Positions 53,438 to 63,104 are shown, counted from the stretch's first letter. The stretch: DNA of 64,000 nucleotides from Oscillatoriales cyanobacterium (GCA_004293365.1 RDYN01000008.1:16625-80624), one strand, 5' to 3'. Translations and numbers: made by a program. Notes: a model not told the origin generated them from the sequence alone.

Positions 53438-54883
53438 TTACTGTGTGATTAAAGACGCATCTCTTTTTTCCTTCGACCGATCGACACTAAAATCCTCATA
53501 GTACGATCGCTCAGTATTCACATCCCACAAATCGTGCTTTTCCCCAAGCAGATTTCTCACTGCCAGCATCCCCGTCAGCATAGAATGGTCTTGGTTGTTG
53601 TATCGGTGCATACCATTTCGCCCGATCGTCTGCAAATTCTCAATCCCAGTCAAAAAACCTTCCAAAACCCGCAAATGTCCGCGATATTCGGCATCGTAAA
53701 CAGGATAAGCCTTCGGCTGCCTCAGCACCACCCCATCCTTAACATCCGCCATTTTTGCCAAACCCAACTCAGCCAACTCGCGAGTTGCTAACTCCACAAG
53801 TTCAGCATCCGACATTTGCCAAAGTTCCTCGCCTTCATTGCAAAAATACTCCATTCCCAAACAAGTTTTGCTCGCGTCAGGAACCAATGCAGCACTCCAA
53901 TTCTTAAAATTCTGAATCCGTCCGACTTTCACTTCGGGAGAATGAATATAAATCCAGTTGTCAGGAAACAAATTTGGGCGATCGACAATCAGCGATACAA
54001 TCAAAAAATCTCGATATTTTAGCGATCGCGCCGCGTGCAACACTGGCTCAGGCGGCTGCGGTTTCATCCGTGCTATCAGCGCCGATATCGGCATACTCGT
54101 AATGAAATTATCCGCCGAAAATTGAACTATTTCTCCGTTATGCTCAGCAGTAATACTTTTAATTTTATTACCTTCACGCTCAAAGCTAATCACCTTAGTA
54201 TCGAGATAAACTTTGCCGTCTTTATCTTCCACAGCTTCGGCAAACTTTTCCCACATCATCCCCGGCCCCAAAGCCGGATAGTCAAACTCTTTAATTAACG
54301 TTTTGGTATCGTTACTGCCAAACAAAGCATTAATAATCGCTGTTGTCAGCGACAATCCTTTAATCCGCTGCGCCGCCCAATCTGCTTGAATTTCCGAACA
54401 GGGAATTCCCCAAACTTTTTCTGTATAAGTCTTAAAAAATGTTTTGTACAAGCGTTCGCCAAAACGATTGATTACCCACTGTTCAAAAGTTTCTTCTTTC
54501 GGCAGCGGCCAGATTCTAACTCTCAGATAGCTCAAAATAATTAGCGCACTCTCAATTATTCCCAAATTAAACAGAGTATTGAAGGCCCCGATCGGATAGT
54601 TAAAAAATTTACCTCTATAAAAAATTCGCGACAAGCGCGGCACTTTAATAAACTCATTTCCCAGTACCTCTTGCCACAACTGCTGCACCTCTACAACTTT
54701 AGTATAAAATCGGTGGCCGCCAATGTCGAAACGGTAGCCTTTGTAGCTTTCGGTGCGAGCTATTCCCCCTACTTTATCCCCTTTTTCCAGTACGACAGGG
54801 ACGATCCCTTCCTTGACTAGCTCGTAAGCAGCAGTCAAACCCGCAGGCCCAGCACCGACGATCGCCACAGGATAATGTTTCAC
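53438..54883 (-). CDS. FAD-dependent oxidoreductase, UDP-galactopyranose mutase/protoporphyrinogen oxidase-like
   Basis: The 481-residue flavoprotein starts with a Rossmann FAD-binding motif (VGAGPAGLTAAYELVKEG, about 9-26) and the GG motif VGGIARTESYKGYRFDIGGH. It contains the long central part of amine-oxidase-like proteins found in polysaccharide clusters (GERLYKTFFKTYTEKVWGIP) and the C-terminal FAD contact GRNGMHRYNNQDHSMLTGM. It may be a UDP-galactopyranose-mutase-like isomerase or a desaturase; the substrate is not clear. The start is GTG 54,883 (a TGA stop is directly upstream in frame), with GGAGG 12 bases before. Neighbouring glycosyltransferases support a role in glycan synthesis. 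Confidence 0.82.
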   Translation of the reverse strand: MKHYPVAIVGAGPAGLTAAYELVKEGIVPVVLEKGDKVGGIARTESYKGYRFDIGGHRFYTKVVEVQQLWQEVLGNEFIKVPRLSRIFYRGKFFNYPIGAFNTLFNLGIIESALIILSYLRVRIWPLPKEETFEQWVINRFGERLYKTFFKTYTEKVWGIPCSEIQADWAAQRIKGLSLTTAIINALFGSNDTKTLIKEFDYPALGPGMMWEKFAEAVEDKDGKVYLDTKVISFEREGNKIKSITAEHNGEIVQFSADNFITSMPISALIARMKPQPPEPVLHAARSLKYRDFLIVSLIVDRPNLFPDNWIYIHSPEVKVGRIQNFKNWSAALVPDASKTCLGMEYFCNEGEELWQMSDAELVELATRELAELGLAKMADVKDGVVLRQPKAYPVYDAEYRGHLRVLEGFLTGIENLQTIGRNGMHRYNNQDHSMLTGMLAVRNLLGEKHDLWDVNTERSYYEDFSVDRSKEKRDASLITQ

Positions 54884-55010
54884 TCAGCCTACCTCCAGCC
54901 TTTTTATAGAACTATACAATTATTTATAACTGCTAAAATTAATATATGCACCCGTGAATACCCTGATAAACTATAGAGCGACTTGAGGCTGAAGGACAAT
55001 TTGCCTTGAT

Positions 55011-56066
55011 TTATTGAGCGGATACTGGCAACCTAACTTTGCCAGTCAACAGCTTTTTTTGGGATAAGTGGCGAGCCGTGCCGATCGCAAATGCCAGTCC
55101 GCTGTAAAAATAGAAAAGCCAGTGCCAAGGAATAGTTTTCAGCGCAAATAAGATACCGTGTTTTTGCTGAAAAAATCGATAAAGCTCTGAATTAATTGCT
55201 ACTAAGGGTATTGCCAGCAACCCAGCCAATAGCAGAAAGTTGAGCGACCAACACGTCCCCACAACTGCCAGCAGCATTGCATAAGTTAAAACTACACTAA
55301 TTCGGTTCGATACTTGCAAGTTGAGGTCGTTATTCAATTTGCGATCGCGCCAAATCAGTTCAGTCCAAGGCAGCGCTCGGTAAAAAAAGTCAGCTTTCAC
55401 CATCCCCACCGCTTCCCAGCGCTTTAAATGCTTGACTTGCAATGTTTTGCACAGTCGAATTTTATAACCGGCTTGTTTCAAACGGTAGCCCAGCTCAATA
55501 TCCTCGATCGAAGCTTGGCGGTAACTCTCATTAAAGCCACCCATCTGCAAAAAAATTTCCCGGCGAATCACTCCGCACGCGCCCCAAAAAGTCGAAGCTT
55601 CTTCATTACCTGTTTGGTGCACGTAGTGGTGGAGCAAGTTCCTGTACTGCGATAGAAAATCTGGATCTCCAGGAGCATCGTCATAGGAACCGATCAAAGC
55701 AGCTAAGTATGGATTATTTTTAAACACCGATTTCGCATAACCCACAGCCTCAGGACAAACAGCGACATCAGCATCCACAAAAAACAGAATATCTCCCTTC
55801 GCAGCTTGCGCTCCCAAATTTCTGGCTCGGGCGGGGCCGCCGCATTCGGGAATTCTGATGACTTTGGCGCCGAATTCCTTGGCCAGACGCCAAGAACCGT
55901 CGCTTTCGCCATCTGCTACTACAATAATCTCGATCGGCTTCGGTCTAGCTTGAGCCAGCTTTGACAAACAGGTGCGGAAGTAAGCTCCCCCATTGTGGAC
56001 TGGGATAATTACGGATACAGTCGGTTCGTTAGTATAAATCATTACCGAGTTTGTTTTGAATTGCAT
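55011..56066 (-). CDS. Family 2 glycosyltransferase with C-terminal membrane segments
   Basis: The protein of about 350 residues has a GT-A fold with VSVIIPVHNGGAYFRTCL at the start, VVADGESDGSW, FFVDADVAVCP (DxD-like) and STFWGACGVIRREIFLQMGGF, SIEDIELGYRLKQAG (the ED catalytic base). At least two hydrophobic segments follow (AMLLAVVGTCWSLNFLLLAG; LFYFYSGLAFAIG). It is a membrane-bound inverting glycosyltransferase of unknown donor. The start is uncertain: ATG 56,066 or 56,042; a longer frame from 56,192 adds an unconserved leader. Confidence 0.88.
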   Translation of the reverse strand: MQFKTNSVMIYTNEPTVSVIIPVHNGGAYFRTCLSKLAQARPKPIEIIVVADGESDGSWRLAKEFGAKVIRIPECGGPARARNLGAQAAKGDILFFVDADVAVCPEAVGYAKSVFKNNPYLAALIGSYDDAPGDPDFLSQYRNLLHHYVHQTGNEEASTFWGACGVIRREIFLQMGGFNESYRQASIEDIELGYRLKQAGYKIRLCKTLQVKHLKRWEAVGMVKADFFYRALPWTELIWRDRKLNNDLNLQVSNRISVVLTYAMLLAVVGTCWSLNFLLLAGLLAIPLVAINSELYRFFQQKHGILFALKTIPWHWLFYFYSGLAFAIGTARHLSQKKLLTGKVRLPVSAQ

Positions 56067-56648
56067 GGAAAACCAATGATTGAATTTCAATGCTCCTACT
56101 TTTCGTAAAGTAAAATCAGCTCTACATTTTTGTTTATAACCCGATTTCTGTTTATCTTCAACTAATTTTTTTGCTGGCAATGTAGGCTGCATTGATCCCC
56201 ATTCATGCCTGTATTCTAAGCCACATCTGGCTGAGACTCACCTGATGAAGACAACAGCTTTACGAAATCTTTATATATATCATTGTTTTTGTAAACCTTC
56301 TAAAAAGCCCCACCAGCCATTGTGTTTCAGAGTATTCCACCGCACAAGAATTTGATCTTTTTCGACCGTAACAAGTATAAAAAGCAACATATGATATACT
56401 GAGACTCTCCGGCGATCGCGAGTTGCCCAGTACAGTTGATTTTATATATGCGATCGGCGAGTCACTCCTGCACCAAGTCTGTATCCCGACTGCTATGTCA
56501 ATGCACATTTGATGAGTTTTGGCAATATATTTCAAATGTACGCCTGCAAATTTTCGACGGTGTGCGATCGACCTTAGCACTTTGTTAACATACCATTAGA
56601 TCGCTGCCTGAGAAACCAAAATTTTACATCAAAACATTTTTATATTAC
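56067..56648. other. Intergenic region between divergent glycosyltransferases
   Basis: About 580 bp between two divergent GT2 genes. No gene, repeat or RNA motif could be supported; short open frames here show no family features. The 40 bases before 56,649 are AT-rich and without a clear ribosome-binding site. Confidence 0.3.
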
Positions 56649-57746
56649 ATGAACAGCACCAAACATAATTTAGAAGAGTCATTAATTTCAGTAATTATAC
56701 CGGCTTACAATGCTGAGGAATTTATAACTAAAACCCTAGAATCTGTTTTATCTCAAACCTATCAAAACATAGAAATTTTCGTAGTAGACGACGGCTCCAC
56801 AGATACAACCGCCGAAATTGTCAAATCTTTTGCTCAAAAAGATAGCAGAGTCACCTTATTGCAGCAAGCGAATGCAGGTGTAGCTGTAGCCCGCAACCTA
56901 GCATATTTACATTCAAAAGGCGAATACATCGCTCCGATCGACGCCGACGATATTTGGTACCCGCAAAACCTCGAAAAACAAGTCGAATGCCTGACAAATT
57001 CTGAACCGTTTGTAGGAATTGCCTATTCCTGGTCACTTGATATCAACGAAGGAGGTTTGCTGACAGGCGGATTTTACAATTCAACTATTGAAGGGGAAGT
57101 TCACAATGCCTTAGTTTATAAATATTTCATCGGCAACGCCAGTTCATCTTTAATCCGCCGCACTTGCTTTGAAAAAGTCGGCGGCTACAACTGCAAATTC
57201 AAACTAGAAAACGCTCAAGGTTGCGAAGACTGGGAATTGCACCTCCGCATCGCCCAATACTATCAATTTAAAGTAGTACCGGAGTATTTAGTCGGCTACC
57301 GACAGATTTCCAGCAGTATGTCTTGCAACTATGCAGCAATGGCAAAAGGTCATTCATTAATTATGGCAGATGTCCGGCGGTATCACTCGAAAGTTCCCGA
57401 GAAAGTTTACTGCTGGTCTAGCAGTAATTTTTACATTTATCTAGCTGTCAAAAGCAACCGTAACGGCAATTACCGGAGTACATTGTTTTGGCTATATCGA
57501 GCTTTAAAAGAAGATTTTGTGATGGTTTTACTGCGGCATAATTTGTATTTATTGTCAATAGAAAGTTTCGTAAAAATGATATTAGGATCGAGAAGTGAAT
57601 CGGGATTGGAGTTGAAGCAAACATCGGATTCAAGTGCCGGGACGACAATTGCTGCGATCGAAAAGCGAATGAATATTCACAGAATGTTGCCGTCGCAGGT
57701 GTATGAAAGAATGCGGTTGAAGAGTTTGGGAAATCGAGCAGTATAA
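56649..57746 (+). CDS. Family 2 glycosyltransferase
   Basis: The 365-residue protein has a classical GT-A domain: ISVIIPAYNAEEFITKTLES, VVDDGSTDTT, GVAVARNLA, IAPIDADDIWYP (DxD) and the acceptor-side GCEDWELHLRIAQ. The C-terminal 120 residues are helical and unrecognised. No membrane segment is evident, so it is likely cytosolic or peripheral and adds sugars to a lipid-linked glycan. It is convergent with the dps gene across a palindromic repeat block. Confidence 0.9.
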   Translation: MNSTKHNLEESLISVIIPAYNAEEFITKTLESVLSQTYQNIEIFVVDDGSTDTTAEIVKSFAQKDSRVTLLQQANAGVAVARNLAYLHSKGEYIAPIDADDIWYPQNLEKQVECLTNSEPFVGIAYSWSLDINEGGLLTGGFYNSTIEGEVHNALVYKYFIGNASSSLIRRTCFEKVGGYNCKFKLENAQGCEDWELHLRIAQYYQFKVVPEYLVGYRQISSSMSCNYAAMAKGHSLIMADVRRYHSKVPEKVYCWSSSNFYIYLAVKSNRNGNYRSTLFWLYRALKEDFVMVLLRHNLYLLSIESFVKMILGSRSESGLELKQTSDSSAGTTIAAIEKRMNIHRMLPSQVYERMRLKSLGNRAV

Positions 57747-57848
57747 TAATATCACTCTGTGAACAGATACCTAGAGACTGTACATCAAATTTGTCGGTAA
57801 TCATGTCTTACTCAAAATCTGTCAAAAAGCACGCTCTCCTCGGAGTCC

Positions 57849-57983
57849 GGCAGGGGTTTAAACCCCTGCCTCAAGGCGAAAGTCGGTTAAAAAACGACTC
57901 AAAAACCAGATCGAAATCAGGTTAACTCCAGTCCTATAAAAGAGGACTTTCGCTATGAGACAGGGGGTGAAAACCCCTGTCGT
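57849..57983. repeat. Composite palindromic repeat with GCAGGGGTTTAAACCCCTGC core
   Basis: A perfect palindrome at 57,849-57,870 and a second hairpin (GACAGGGG...CCCCTGTC, 57,959-57,982) flank a segment in which GCGAAAGTC and GACTTTCGC also pair. The block sits between converging genes and could end both transcripts, but reads as a mobile repeat. Confidence 0.8.
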
Positions 57984-58048
57984 ACTGCCAGAATTGCGGT
58001 GAAATTCTCTGACTCACAACAGTTAAATCTGTTCGATCGAGCTATCAT

Positions 58049-58588
58049 CTAAGCGTGAGAAGCTGTAGGAGTTTTAGCTTTCGGCTGCTTACCATCCGGC
58101 GAAATAGATTCCCCTTCAATAAACGATCGCAACATCCAAGCCATTTCCTCGTGCTGTTCCATCAAACCAGTCAAAAAGTCTGCTGTTCCCTCATCCTTAA
58201 ACTCTTCGCCGCACTGTTCGATGTGTTCGCGGAGATTGCGAATAATCAGTTCGTGGTCATCAACCAGACGCGACACCATTTCAGTCGCTAAAGGCAAATC
58301 GCCGATATGTTCTTTAATCGAAGCATACTTAAGAAAACCCTCAGCAGTACCAATTGGATAGCCACCTAAAGTTCTCACCCGTTCCGCCATAGCATCGATA
58401 TTTACTGTTAACGCCTGGTAGTGTTCTTCCCACAACTGGTGGAGCGATCGAAACTGCGGGCCCACTACATCCCAGTGATACTTTTTGGTTTTGATTAACA
58501 GCAGATAAGCATCTGACAGGTCGTGATTCAACAGTTCGATAACGCCTGCACGTTGCTCCTCAGATAGACCTATGTTTAACTTACGCAT
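58049..58588 (-). CDS. dps: Dps family DNA-binding ferritin
   Basis: The 179-residue four-helix protein has the Dps ferroxidase pattern: His in KTKKYHWDVVGPQF and the acidic DAMAERVRTLGGYPIGT helix. It carries a longer C-terminal tail (DGKQPKAKTPTASHA), rich in Lys and Pro, that may bind DNA. Dps dodecamers oxidise Fe(II) with H2O2, store iron and protect DNA. ATG 58,588. No Fur-type box was seen in its 148-bp upstream gap, which it shares with the divergent sugar kinase. Confidence 0.92.
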   Translation of the reverse strand: MRKLNIGLSEEQRAGVIELLNHDLSDAYLLLIKTKKYHWDVVGPQFRSLHQLWEEHYQALTVNIDAMAERVRTLGGYPIGTAEGFLKYASIKEHIGDLPLATEMVSRLVDDHELIIRNLREHIEQCGEEFKDEGTADFLTGLMEQHEEMAWMLRSFIEGESISPDGKQPKAKTPTASHA

Positions 58589-58736
58589 TGAAACTGTTCC
58601 TTAAACTCTTAGTTTCCATCTATTACAACAAATTTCCTCCGTCAAGTACATCAACCCAGAGGACGATCGCACTTTAGTAAAATATCTCCATCTCAGGTTA
58701 AAATAATCGCAATATAGATACCCTTAGATAGATGCA

Positions 58737-59777
58737 ATGAAACTTTTTGTTCCGGGTCGCCTGTGTCTGTTTGGCGAACACAGCGATTGGGCCGCCAGTT
58801 ATCGATCGCACAATCCCGCTATAGAAAAAGGCTGCACTCTGATTGCCAGTATCCATCGAGGAATTTATGCCGAAGTTAAGCCACATCCGACGCATTTAAT
58901 TTTTCGCGCTTCTTTGAACGACGGCAAAAAAATTGAGGCTGCATTCCCGATGGATAAAACTGTTCTGCTTGCTGAGGCCCAAACAGGAACTTTTTTCAGT
59001 TATACAGCCGGTGTCGCCGCTCAATTATTGGAACGCTACCCCGTACAAGGACTAGAAATTGACAATTATTTAACAGATTTGCCAATTCAGAAAGGCTTGT
59101 CTTCAAGTGCCGCAATTTGCGTGTTAGTAGCCCGCGCTTTCAACCGCTTATACGATTTGAAAATGAACGTGCGCGCCGAAATGGAAATGGCTTATCTAGG
59201 CGAGACAGCCACACCTTCACGCTGCGGCCGCATGGATCAGGGTTGTGCCTATGGAAATCGCCCGATTATGATGATTTTTGACGGCGATAAAATGGATGTT
59301 GTTGAGCTAAAAGTTGCTAAAGATTTGTTTTTTGTCATCGTAGATTTGGGCGCCAGCAAAAACACTCAAGAAATCCTGGGAAGCCTAAATCAGGCTTATC
59401 CTTTTGCTGCGAATGAAGTTCAAGCAAATGTGCAGAAATATCTCGGCACGATTAGTTATAAGATTACCCAAGATGCGGCCGCAGCTTTACAGCAAGGAGA
59501 TGCGGCTAAACTCGGCGAGTTGATGAAAGTTGCTCAGAGGGAATTTGACAAGCATTTAATCCCCGCTTGTCCAGAGCAATTAACTGCTCCCGTCTTGCAC
59601 GAACTCCTGAATTATCAACCGATTGAGCCTTATATTTTGGGCGGTAAGGGAGTTGGTTCTCAGGGAGATGGCACGGCGCAGTTTATCGTGAAAGATGCAG
59701 AAAGTCAACAGCAAGTTATCGATATTGTTGCACGGGATTTTCCTCAGATGGAATGTGTGAAACTTAAAATTAGTTAA
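58737..59777 (+). CDS. GHMP-family sugar kinase
   Basis: The 346-residue kinase has the GHMP motifs: PGRLCLFGEHSDWAA (1, galactokinase-like, about 6-20), QKGLSSSAAICVL (2, ATP-binding, about 118-130) and GGKGVGSQGDGTAQF (3, about 302-316). It phosphorylates a sugar at the anomeric or another hydroxyl. The next gene, 57 bases downstream, encodes a sugar-1-phosphate nucleotidyltransferase, so the pair probably turns a free sugar into an NDP-sugar. The sugar (for example galactose, arabinose or glucuronate type) cannot be told. Confidence 0.88.
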   Translation: MKLFVPGRLCLFGEHSDWAASYRSHNPAIEKGCTLIASIHRGIYAEVKPHPTHLIFRASLNDGKKIEAAFPMDKTVLLAEAQTGTFFSYTAGVAAQLLERYPVQGLEIDNYLTDLPIQKGLSSSAAICVLVARAFNRLYDLKMNVRAEMEMAYLGETATPSRCGRMDQGCAYGNRPIMMIFDGDKMDVVELKVAKDLFFVIVDLGASKNTQEILGSLNQAYPFAANEVQANVQKYLGTISYKITQDAAAALQQGDAAKLGELMKVAQREFDKHLIPACPEQLTAPVLHELLNYQPIEPYILGGKGVGSQGDGTAQFIVKDAESQQQVIDIVARDFPQMECVKLKIS

Positions 59778-59834
59778 AAAAAGCATACAACTCTAGGTAA
59801 GCTTCAAATTCTTCAATCTAAAATCTAGAATCCT

Positions 59835-60746
59835 ATGACTGTTCGTTTTCAGTACAGAGTCCGCAAAGCCGTGATTCCAGCCGCTGGTTTTGGCACTCGG
59901 ATGTTTCCGGCTACTCTGGCCGTGAAGAAGGAATTCTTGCCAATTATCGATCGCACTGGCCGCGCTAAACCGATAATTTTGGCAATTGTGGAAGAAGCTT
60001 TGAGTGCGGGAATCGAAGAAGTTGGTATAGTTGTGCAAAAGGGCGATCGCACTTTTTTTGAAGATTTCTTTAAAACTGGGCCGTCTCCCGAACTTTTCCA
60101 AAAACTGTCTAAGCAAAATCAGGATTATAGCAAATATTTAGAAGATTTAGGACAGCGCGTTACAATTCTTACTCAAGATGTGCAGGAAGGGTTCGGCCAC
60201 GCGGTATTCTGTGCTAGAGAATGGACGAACAACGAACCATTTCTCTTACTTTTGGGCGACCACATTTATGCGTCGCAAACTGAAATTTCTTGCGCGCGCC
60301 AGCTATTGGATATTTACTCGCAAGTGCAGCAAAGCGTCATTGGTTTGAGGGTAACACCATCTGACGTAATTCATCACTACGGCTGTGCGGCGGGAGTTTG
60401 GCAGGAACAAGATGCTGTTTTGTCGGTGACGCAAGTTTACGAAAAGCCGGATATAGAGTATGCGCGGCAGCATTTAAGCGTAGAAGGCTTGGCGGAGGAT
60501 TTATTTTTATCAATGTTTGGGATGTATGTCCTCGATCCTAAAATCTTTGATTGTTTGGCAGAACATATTAATGCCAATTTTCGAGAAAGAGGTGAATTTC
60601 AGTTAACGTCGTGTTTGGATAAGTTGCGGGAGTTCGAGGGAATGGCTGGTTATGTGGTGCGAGGGCGGTGTTTTGACACGGGATTGCCGGATGTTTACCG
60701 GCAGACTCTGATTGATTTTCCCATATCTCGGGGGGCGATCGGCTAA
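59835..60746 (+). CDS. Sugar-1-phosphate nucleotidyltransferase (GalU-like)
   Basis: The 303-residue enzyme has the pyrophosphorylase start KAVIPAAGFGTRMFPATLAVKKEFLPI (seen at about 11-37), the GalU-type VQEGFGHAVFCAREW and the LLLGDHIY metal-binding Asp. It joins an NTP with a sugar-1-phosphate, probably UTP. In contrast to canonical GalU it has an N-terminal arm (MTVRFQYRVR) and a distinct middle region, so the substrate may differ from glucose-1-phosphate. Cotranscribed with the GHMP kinase by spacing. Confidence 0.88.
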   Translation: MTVRFQYRVRKAVIPAAGFGTRMFPATLAVKKEFLPIIDRTGRAKPIILAIVEEALSAGIEEVGIVVQKGDRTFFEDFFKTGPSPELFQKLSKQNQDYSKYLEDLGQRVTILTQDVQEGFGHAVFCAREWTNNEPFLLLLGDHIYASQTEISCARQLLDIYSQVQQSVIGLRVTPSDVIHHYGCAAGVWQEQDAVLSVTQVYEKPDIEYARQHLSVEGLAEDLFLSMFGMYVLDPKIFDCLAEHINANFRERGEFQLTSCLDKLREFEGMAGYVVRGRCFDTGLPDVYRQTLIDFPISRGAIG

Positions 60747-61152
60747 TATGACTGCGCCCTTGTTCCTATGTTTGTAGTGAGGACTTCAGTCCTCATAAAA
60801 CGAATAACTGCAACTCGCCATCAACCCCCCCCTGGACAACTCCACAAACCAACCTATATATAGTCGCGATCGACCTTGACGCTGCCACATACCAGTTTCA
60901 AACAATAATCCAACTATAGGCAAACTCCAAACCCCGATACCGCTGAGTCCTTCCCCAATCTAAAATCTCAAATCGTCATATCTGCCGCTGCCTCATCAGC
61001 TATATCCATTGTTTTTCCGTTGTTAGCCGCCCCAAAATCACTGCTATTGTAACGAAATATTACAAAATAACGCTAAAGCAGCATAGAGGCTTGACAGCAA
61101 AGAATTAAGCGGCTAATCTAATATACATACCCGGGTAAGTCAATTCACTGAT
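60747..61152. other. Intergenic region with one dispersed-repeat half-copy
   Basis: About 406 bp. TTTGTAGTGAGGACTTCAGTCCTCA at about 60,770-60,794 is a diverged short member of the GAGGACTTTAGTCC family and folds as a small hairpin after the nucleotidyltransferase gene. The rest should hold the promoter of the RHH gene; no clear boxes. Confidence 0.5.
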
Positions 61153-61503
61153 ATGCAAGAAAAGCAAAAAGTTACACTGTATCTTCCACCTGAACTGCAT
61201 CGCCAGCTCAAAATCAAAGCCGCAGTAGAAACAGAACCGATGTCATCAATTGCAGAAAGGGCAATTGTCTTCTACCTAGGAAACCCCGAACTGGTTGACG
61301 AAGTAGAAGCCTCCTACGGACAAACCCACCGGGTGTACACTTGTCCAGAATGCACGGGTTCAGTAGTAATGCGAGATGGAGAACTGGCATCCGTAACAAG
61401 TCAGCCGAGCGTATTGGCTGAGCAGGAGCTTCCAGTGAAGCAAGTGTCGGGCGTCAGTGCCAGCACAGCCCAACCGGGAGAGGAAGAATTGGTTCCCTGC
61501 TAA
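61153..61503 (+). CDS. Ribbon-helix-helix protein with a CPEC motif
   Basis: The 116-residue protein has an N-terminal ribbon-helix-helix-like domain (KVTLYLPPELHRQLKIKAAV, about 6-25, then EPMSSIAERAIVFYL). A short segment with C-P-E-C (about 64-67) follows, and the C-terminal tail is Ser/Gln/Glu-rich. It may bind DNA as a dimer. No toxin-like partner is adjacent; the next gene is a Ycf46-type AAA+ ATPase, and the two may be co-transcribed or functionally linked. An inverted repeat (CTTACTGAAATTT/GAAATTTTCAGTAA) at about 61,528-61,561 follows its stop. Confidence 0.75.
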   Translation: MQEKQKVTLYLPPELHRQLKIKAAVETEPMSSIAERAIVFYLGNPELVDEVEASYGQTHRVYTCPECTGSVVMRDGELASVTSQPSVLAEQELPVKQVSGVSASTAQPGEEELVPC

Positions 61504-61620
61504 GAATGCTTTGCTTCCCCAAAAATCTCTTACTGAAATTTCGTGAAATTTTCAGTAACAGGGCTAAAGGCAGCATTGAGAATCAGCAAAGATAGCACCG
61601 TCTCTAGTGGGTCGAGGAAT

Positions 61621-61683
61621 ATGCAAGAAGAGATCAGTATTCTAATCCAAGCTCAATATCCTCTGATCTACCTCGTGACATCC
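61621..61683 (+). pseudogene. Detached N-terminal segment of the Ycf46-type ATPase
   Basis: ATG 61,621, with GAGGAAT upstream, encodes MQEEISILIQAQYPLIYLVT, which is how Ycf46 proteins normally start. After this the frame is lost: the following normal sequence (PQAKPQRRVFVWTVTQGMIE) is in another frame from 61,683. About a dozen expected codons are missing at the join. The frame from ATG 61,621 ends at a TAA at 61,723. Confidence 0.75.
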
Positions 61684-61733
61684 CTCAAGCTAAGCCGCAG
61701 CGCCGAGTCTTTGTCTGGACTGTAACCCAGGGC

Positions 61734-63104
61734 ATGATAGAGTACGGTCAACCTCGTGCAAACACTCAGCAAAGCACCCTCTCGCCGCAGGCAGCTATTG
61801 AATGGGCGATTAGGCAGCGCGAACCGAACAGCAACGCTACTATCTATGTATTCAAAGACCTGCATCCTTTTAAAGATGATGCAACTGTAACAAGGTTGTT
61901 GCGTGATGCGATCGCCAACTTCAAAGGAACACAAAAGACAATTATACTGATGTCTCCTTTGCAGCAAATCCCGATCGAGCTAGAAAAGGAAGTGGTAGTC
62001 TTAGACTTCGCGCTCCCAGACATGGCGGAACTAAACCAAGTATTGTCTAGCCAGTTGGAGCAAACGAAATCGCGACGCATTACCACAGAATCGCGAGAAA
62101 AACTTTTAAAAGCAGCCTTGGGATTGACTAAGGATGAAGCTGAAAAAGTTTATCGCAAAGCCCAAGTTTCCACGGGGCGCTTAACCGAAGAAGAAGTAGA
62201 CATAGTTCTGTCGGAGAAAAAGCAATTAATTCGGCGCAACGGCATTCTAGAGTTTGTAGAAGAAGACGAAACCCTGGATGCAGTCGGGGGTTTAGAAGAA
62301 CTCAAACGGTGGCTCAAGCAGCGTTCCAACGCCTTTACAGAAAGGGCGAGAGAATACGGCTTGCCCCAACCCAAAGGAATGCTAATTCTCGGCGTACCCG
62401 GATGCGGAAAATCGCTGATTGCCAAGACTACCTCGCGCCTGTGGGGACTGCCCCTGCTAAGGCTAGATATGGGTAGAGTCTACGACGGATCCATGGTAGG
62501 TCGCAGCGAAGCTAATCTCCGCAACGCCCTCAAAACCGCAGAATCCATCTCCCCAGCTATCCTCTTCATCGACGAACTAGACAAAGCCTTTGCAGGAGGC
62601 ACTGGTTCGGCCGACTCAGACGGAGGCACCTCCAGCCGGATTTTCGGTTCGTTCCTCACTTGGATGCAAGAAAAGACTTCCCCAGTCTTCGTAATGGCAA
62701 CAGCCAACCGCATCGAGCGTTTACCCGGGGAATTCTTGAGAAAAGGTCGATTCGACGAACTCTTCTTTGTTGACCTACCGACGAAAGAAGAACGCCAAGA
62801 TATATTCAAAATTCACCTGTCAAAACGGCGTCGGGAAATTTCTCGCTTCGATTTAGAGCAACTTTCCAATGTTTCCGACGGCTTTTCAGGAGCAGAAATT
62901 GAGCAAGGGCTAGTAGCAGCCATGTACGAGGCCTTCGCTCAAGATAGAGAGTTTACGCAGTTAGATATCATCGCGGCCATTAAATCTACATTGCCACTGT
63001 CTAAAACCATGACCGAACAGGTCAGCGCCCTCCGAGATTGGGCGAGACAGCGCGCACGGCCCGCTGCGTCTTCCGTCGCTGAATACCAGCGAATGGAATT
63101 CTAA
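61734..63104 (+). CDS. ycf46: Ycf46-type AAA+ ATPase, 5' end damaged
   Basis: The 456 residues from ATG 61,734 cover most of a Ycf46/Slr0374-like protein. Walker A is GVPGCGKSL (220-228), Walker B AILFIDELD (275-283), and the sensor/arginine region is NRIERLPGEFLRKGRFDELF. Normal proteins are about 500 residues; here the first about 50 are detached by an out-of-frame deletion (see 61,621). The ATG used here is internal in the family (MIEYGQPRA), so any product lacks its N-terminal strand and helix. Members are linked to CO2-related and stress responses in cyanobacteria. Followed by ycf35. Confidence 0.85.
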   Translation: MIEYGQPRANTQQSTLSPQAAIEWAIRQREPNSNATIYVFKDLHPFKDDATVTRLLRDAIANFKGTQKTIILMSPLQQIPIELEKEVVVLDFALPDMAELNQVLSSQLEQTKSRRITTESREKLLKAALGLTKDEAEKVYRKAQVSTGRLTEEEVDIVLSEKKQLIRRNGILEFVEEDETLDAVGGLEELKRWLKQRSNAFTERAREYGLPQPKGMLILGVPGCGKSLIAKTTSRLWGLPLLRLDMGRVYDGSMVGRSEANLRNALKTAESISPAILFIDELDKAFAGGTGSADSDGGTSSRIFGSFLTWMQEKTSPVFVMATANRIERLPGEFLRKGRFDELFFVDLPTKEERQDIFKIHLSKRRREISRFDLEQLSNVSDGFSGAEIEQGLVAAMYEAFAQDREFTQLDIIAAIKSTLPLSKTMTEQVSALRDWARQRARPAASSVAEYQRMEF

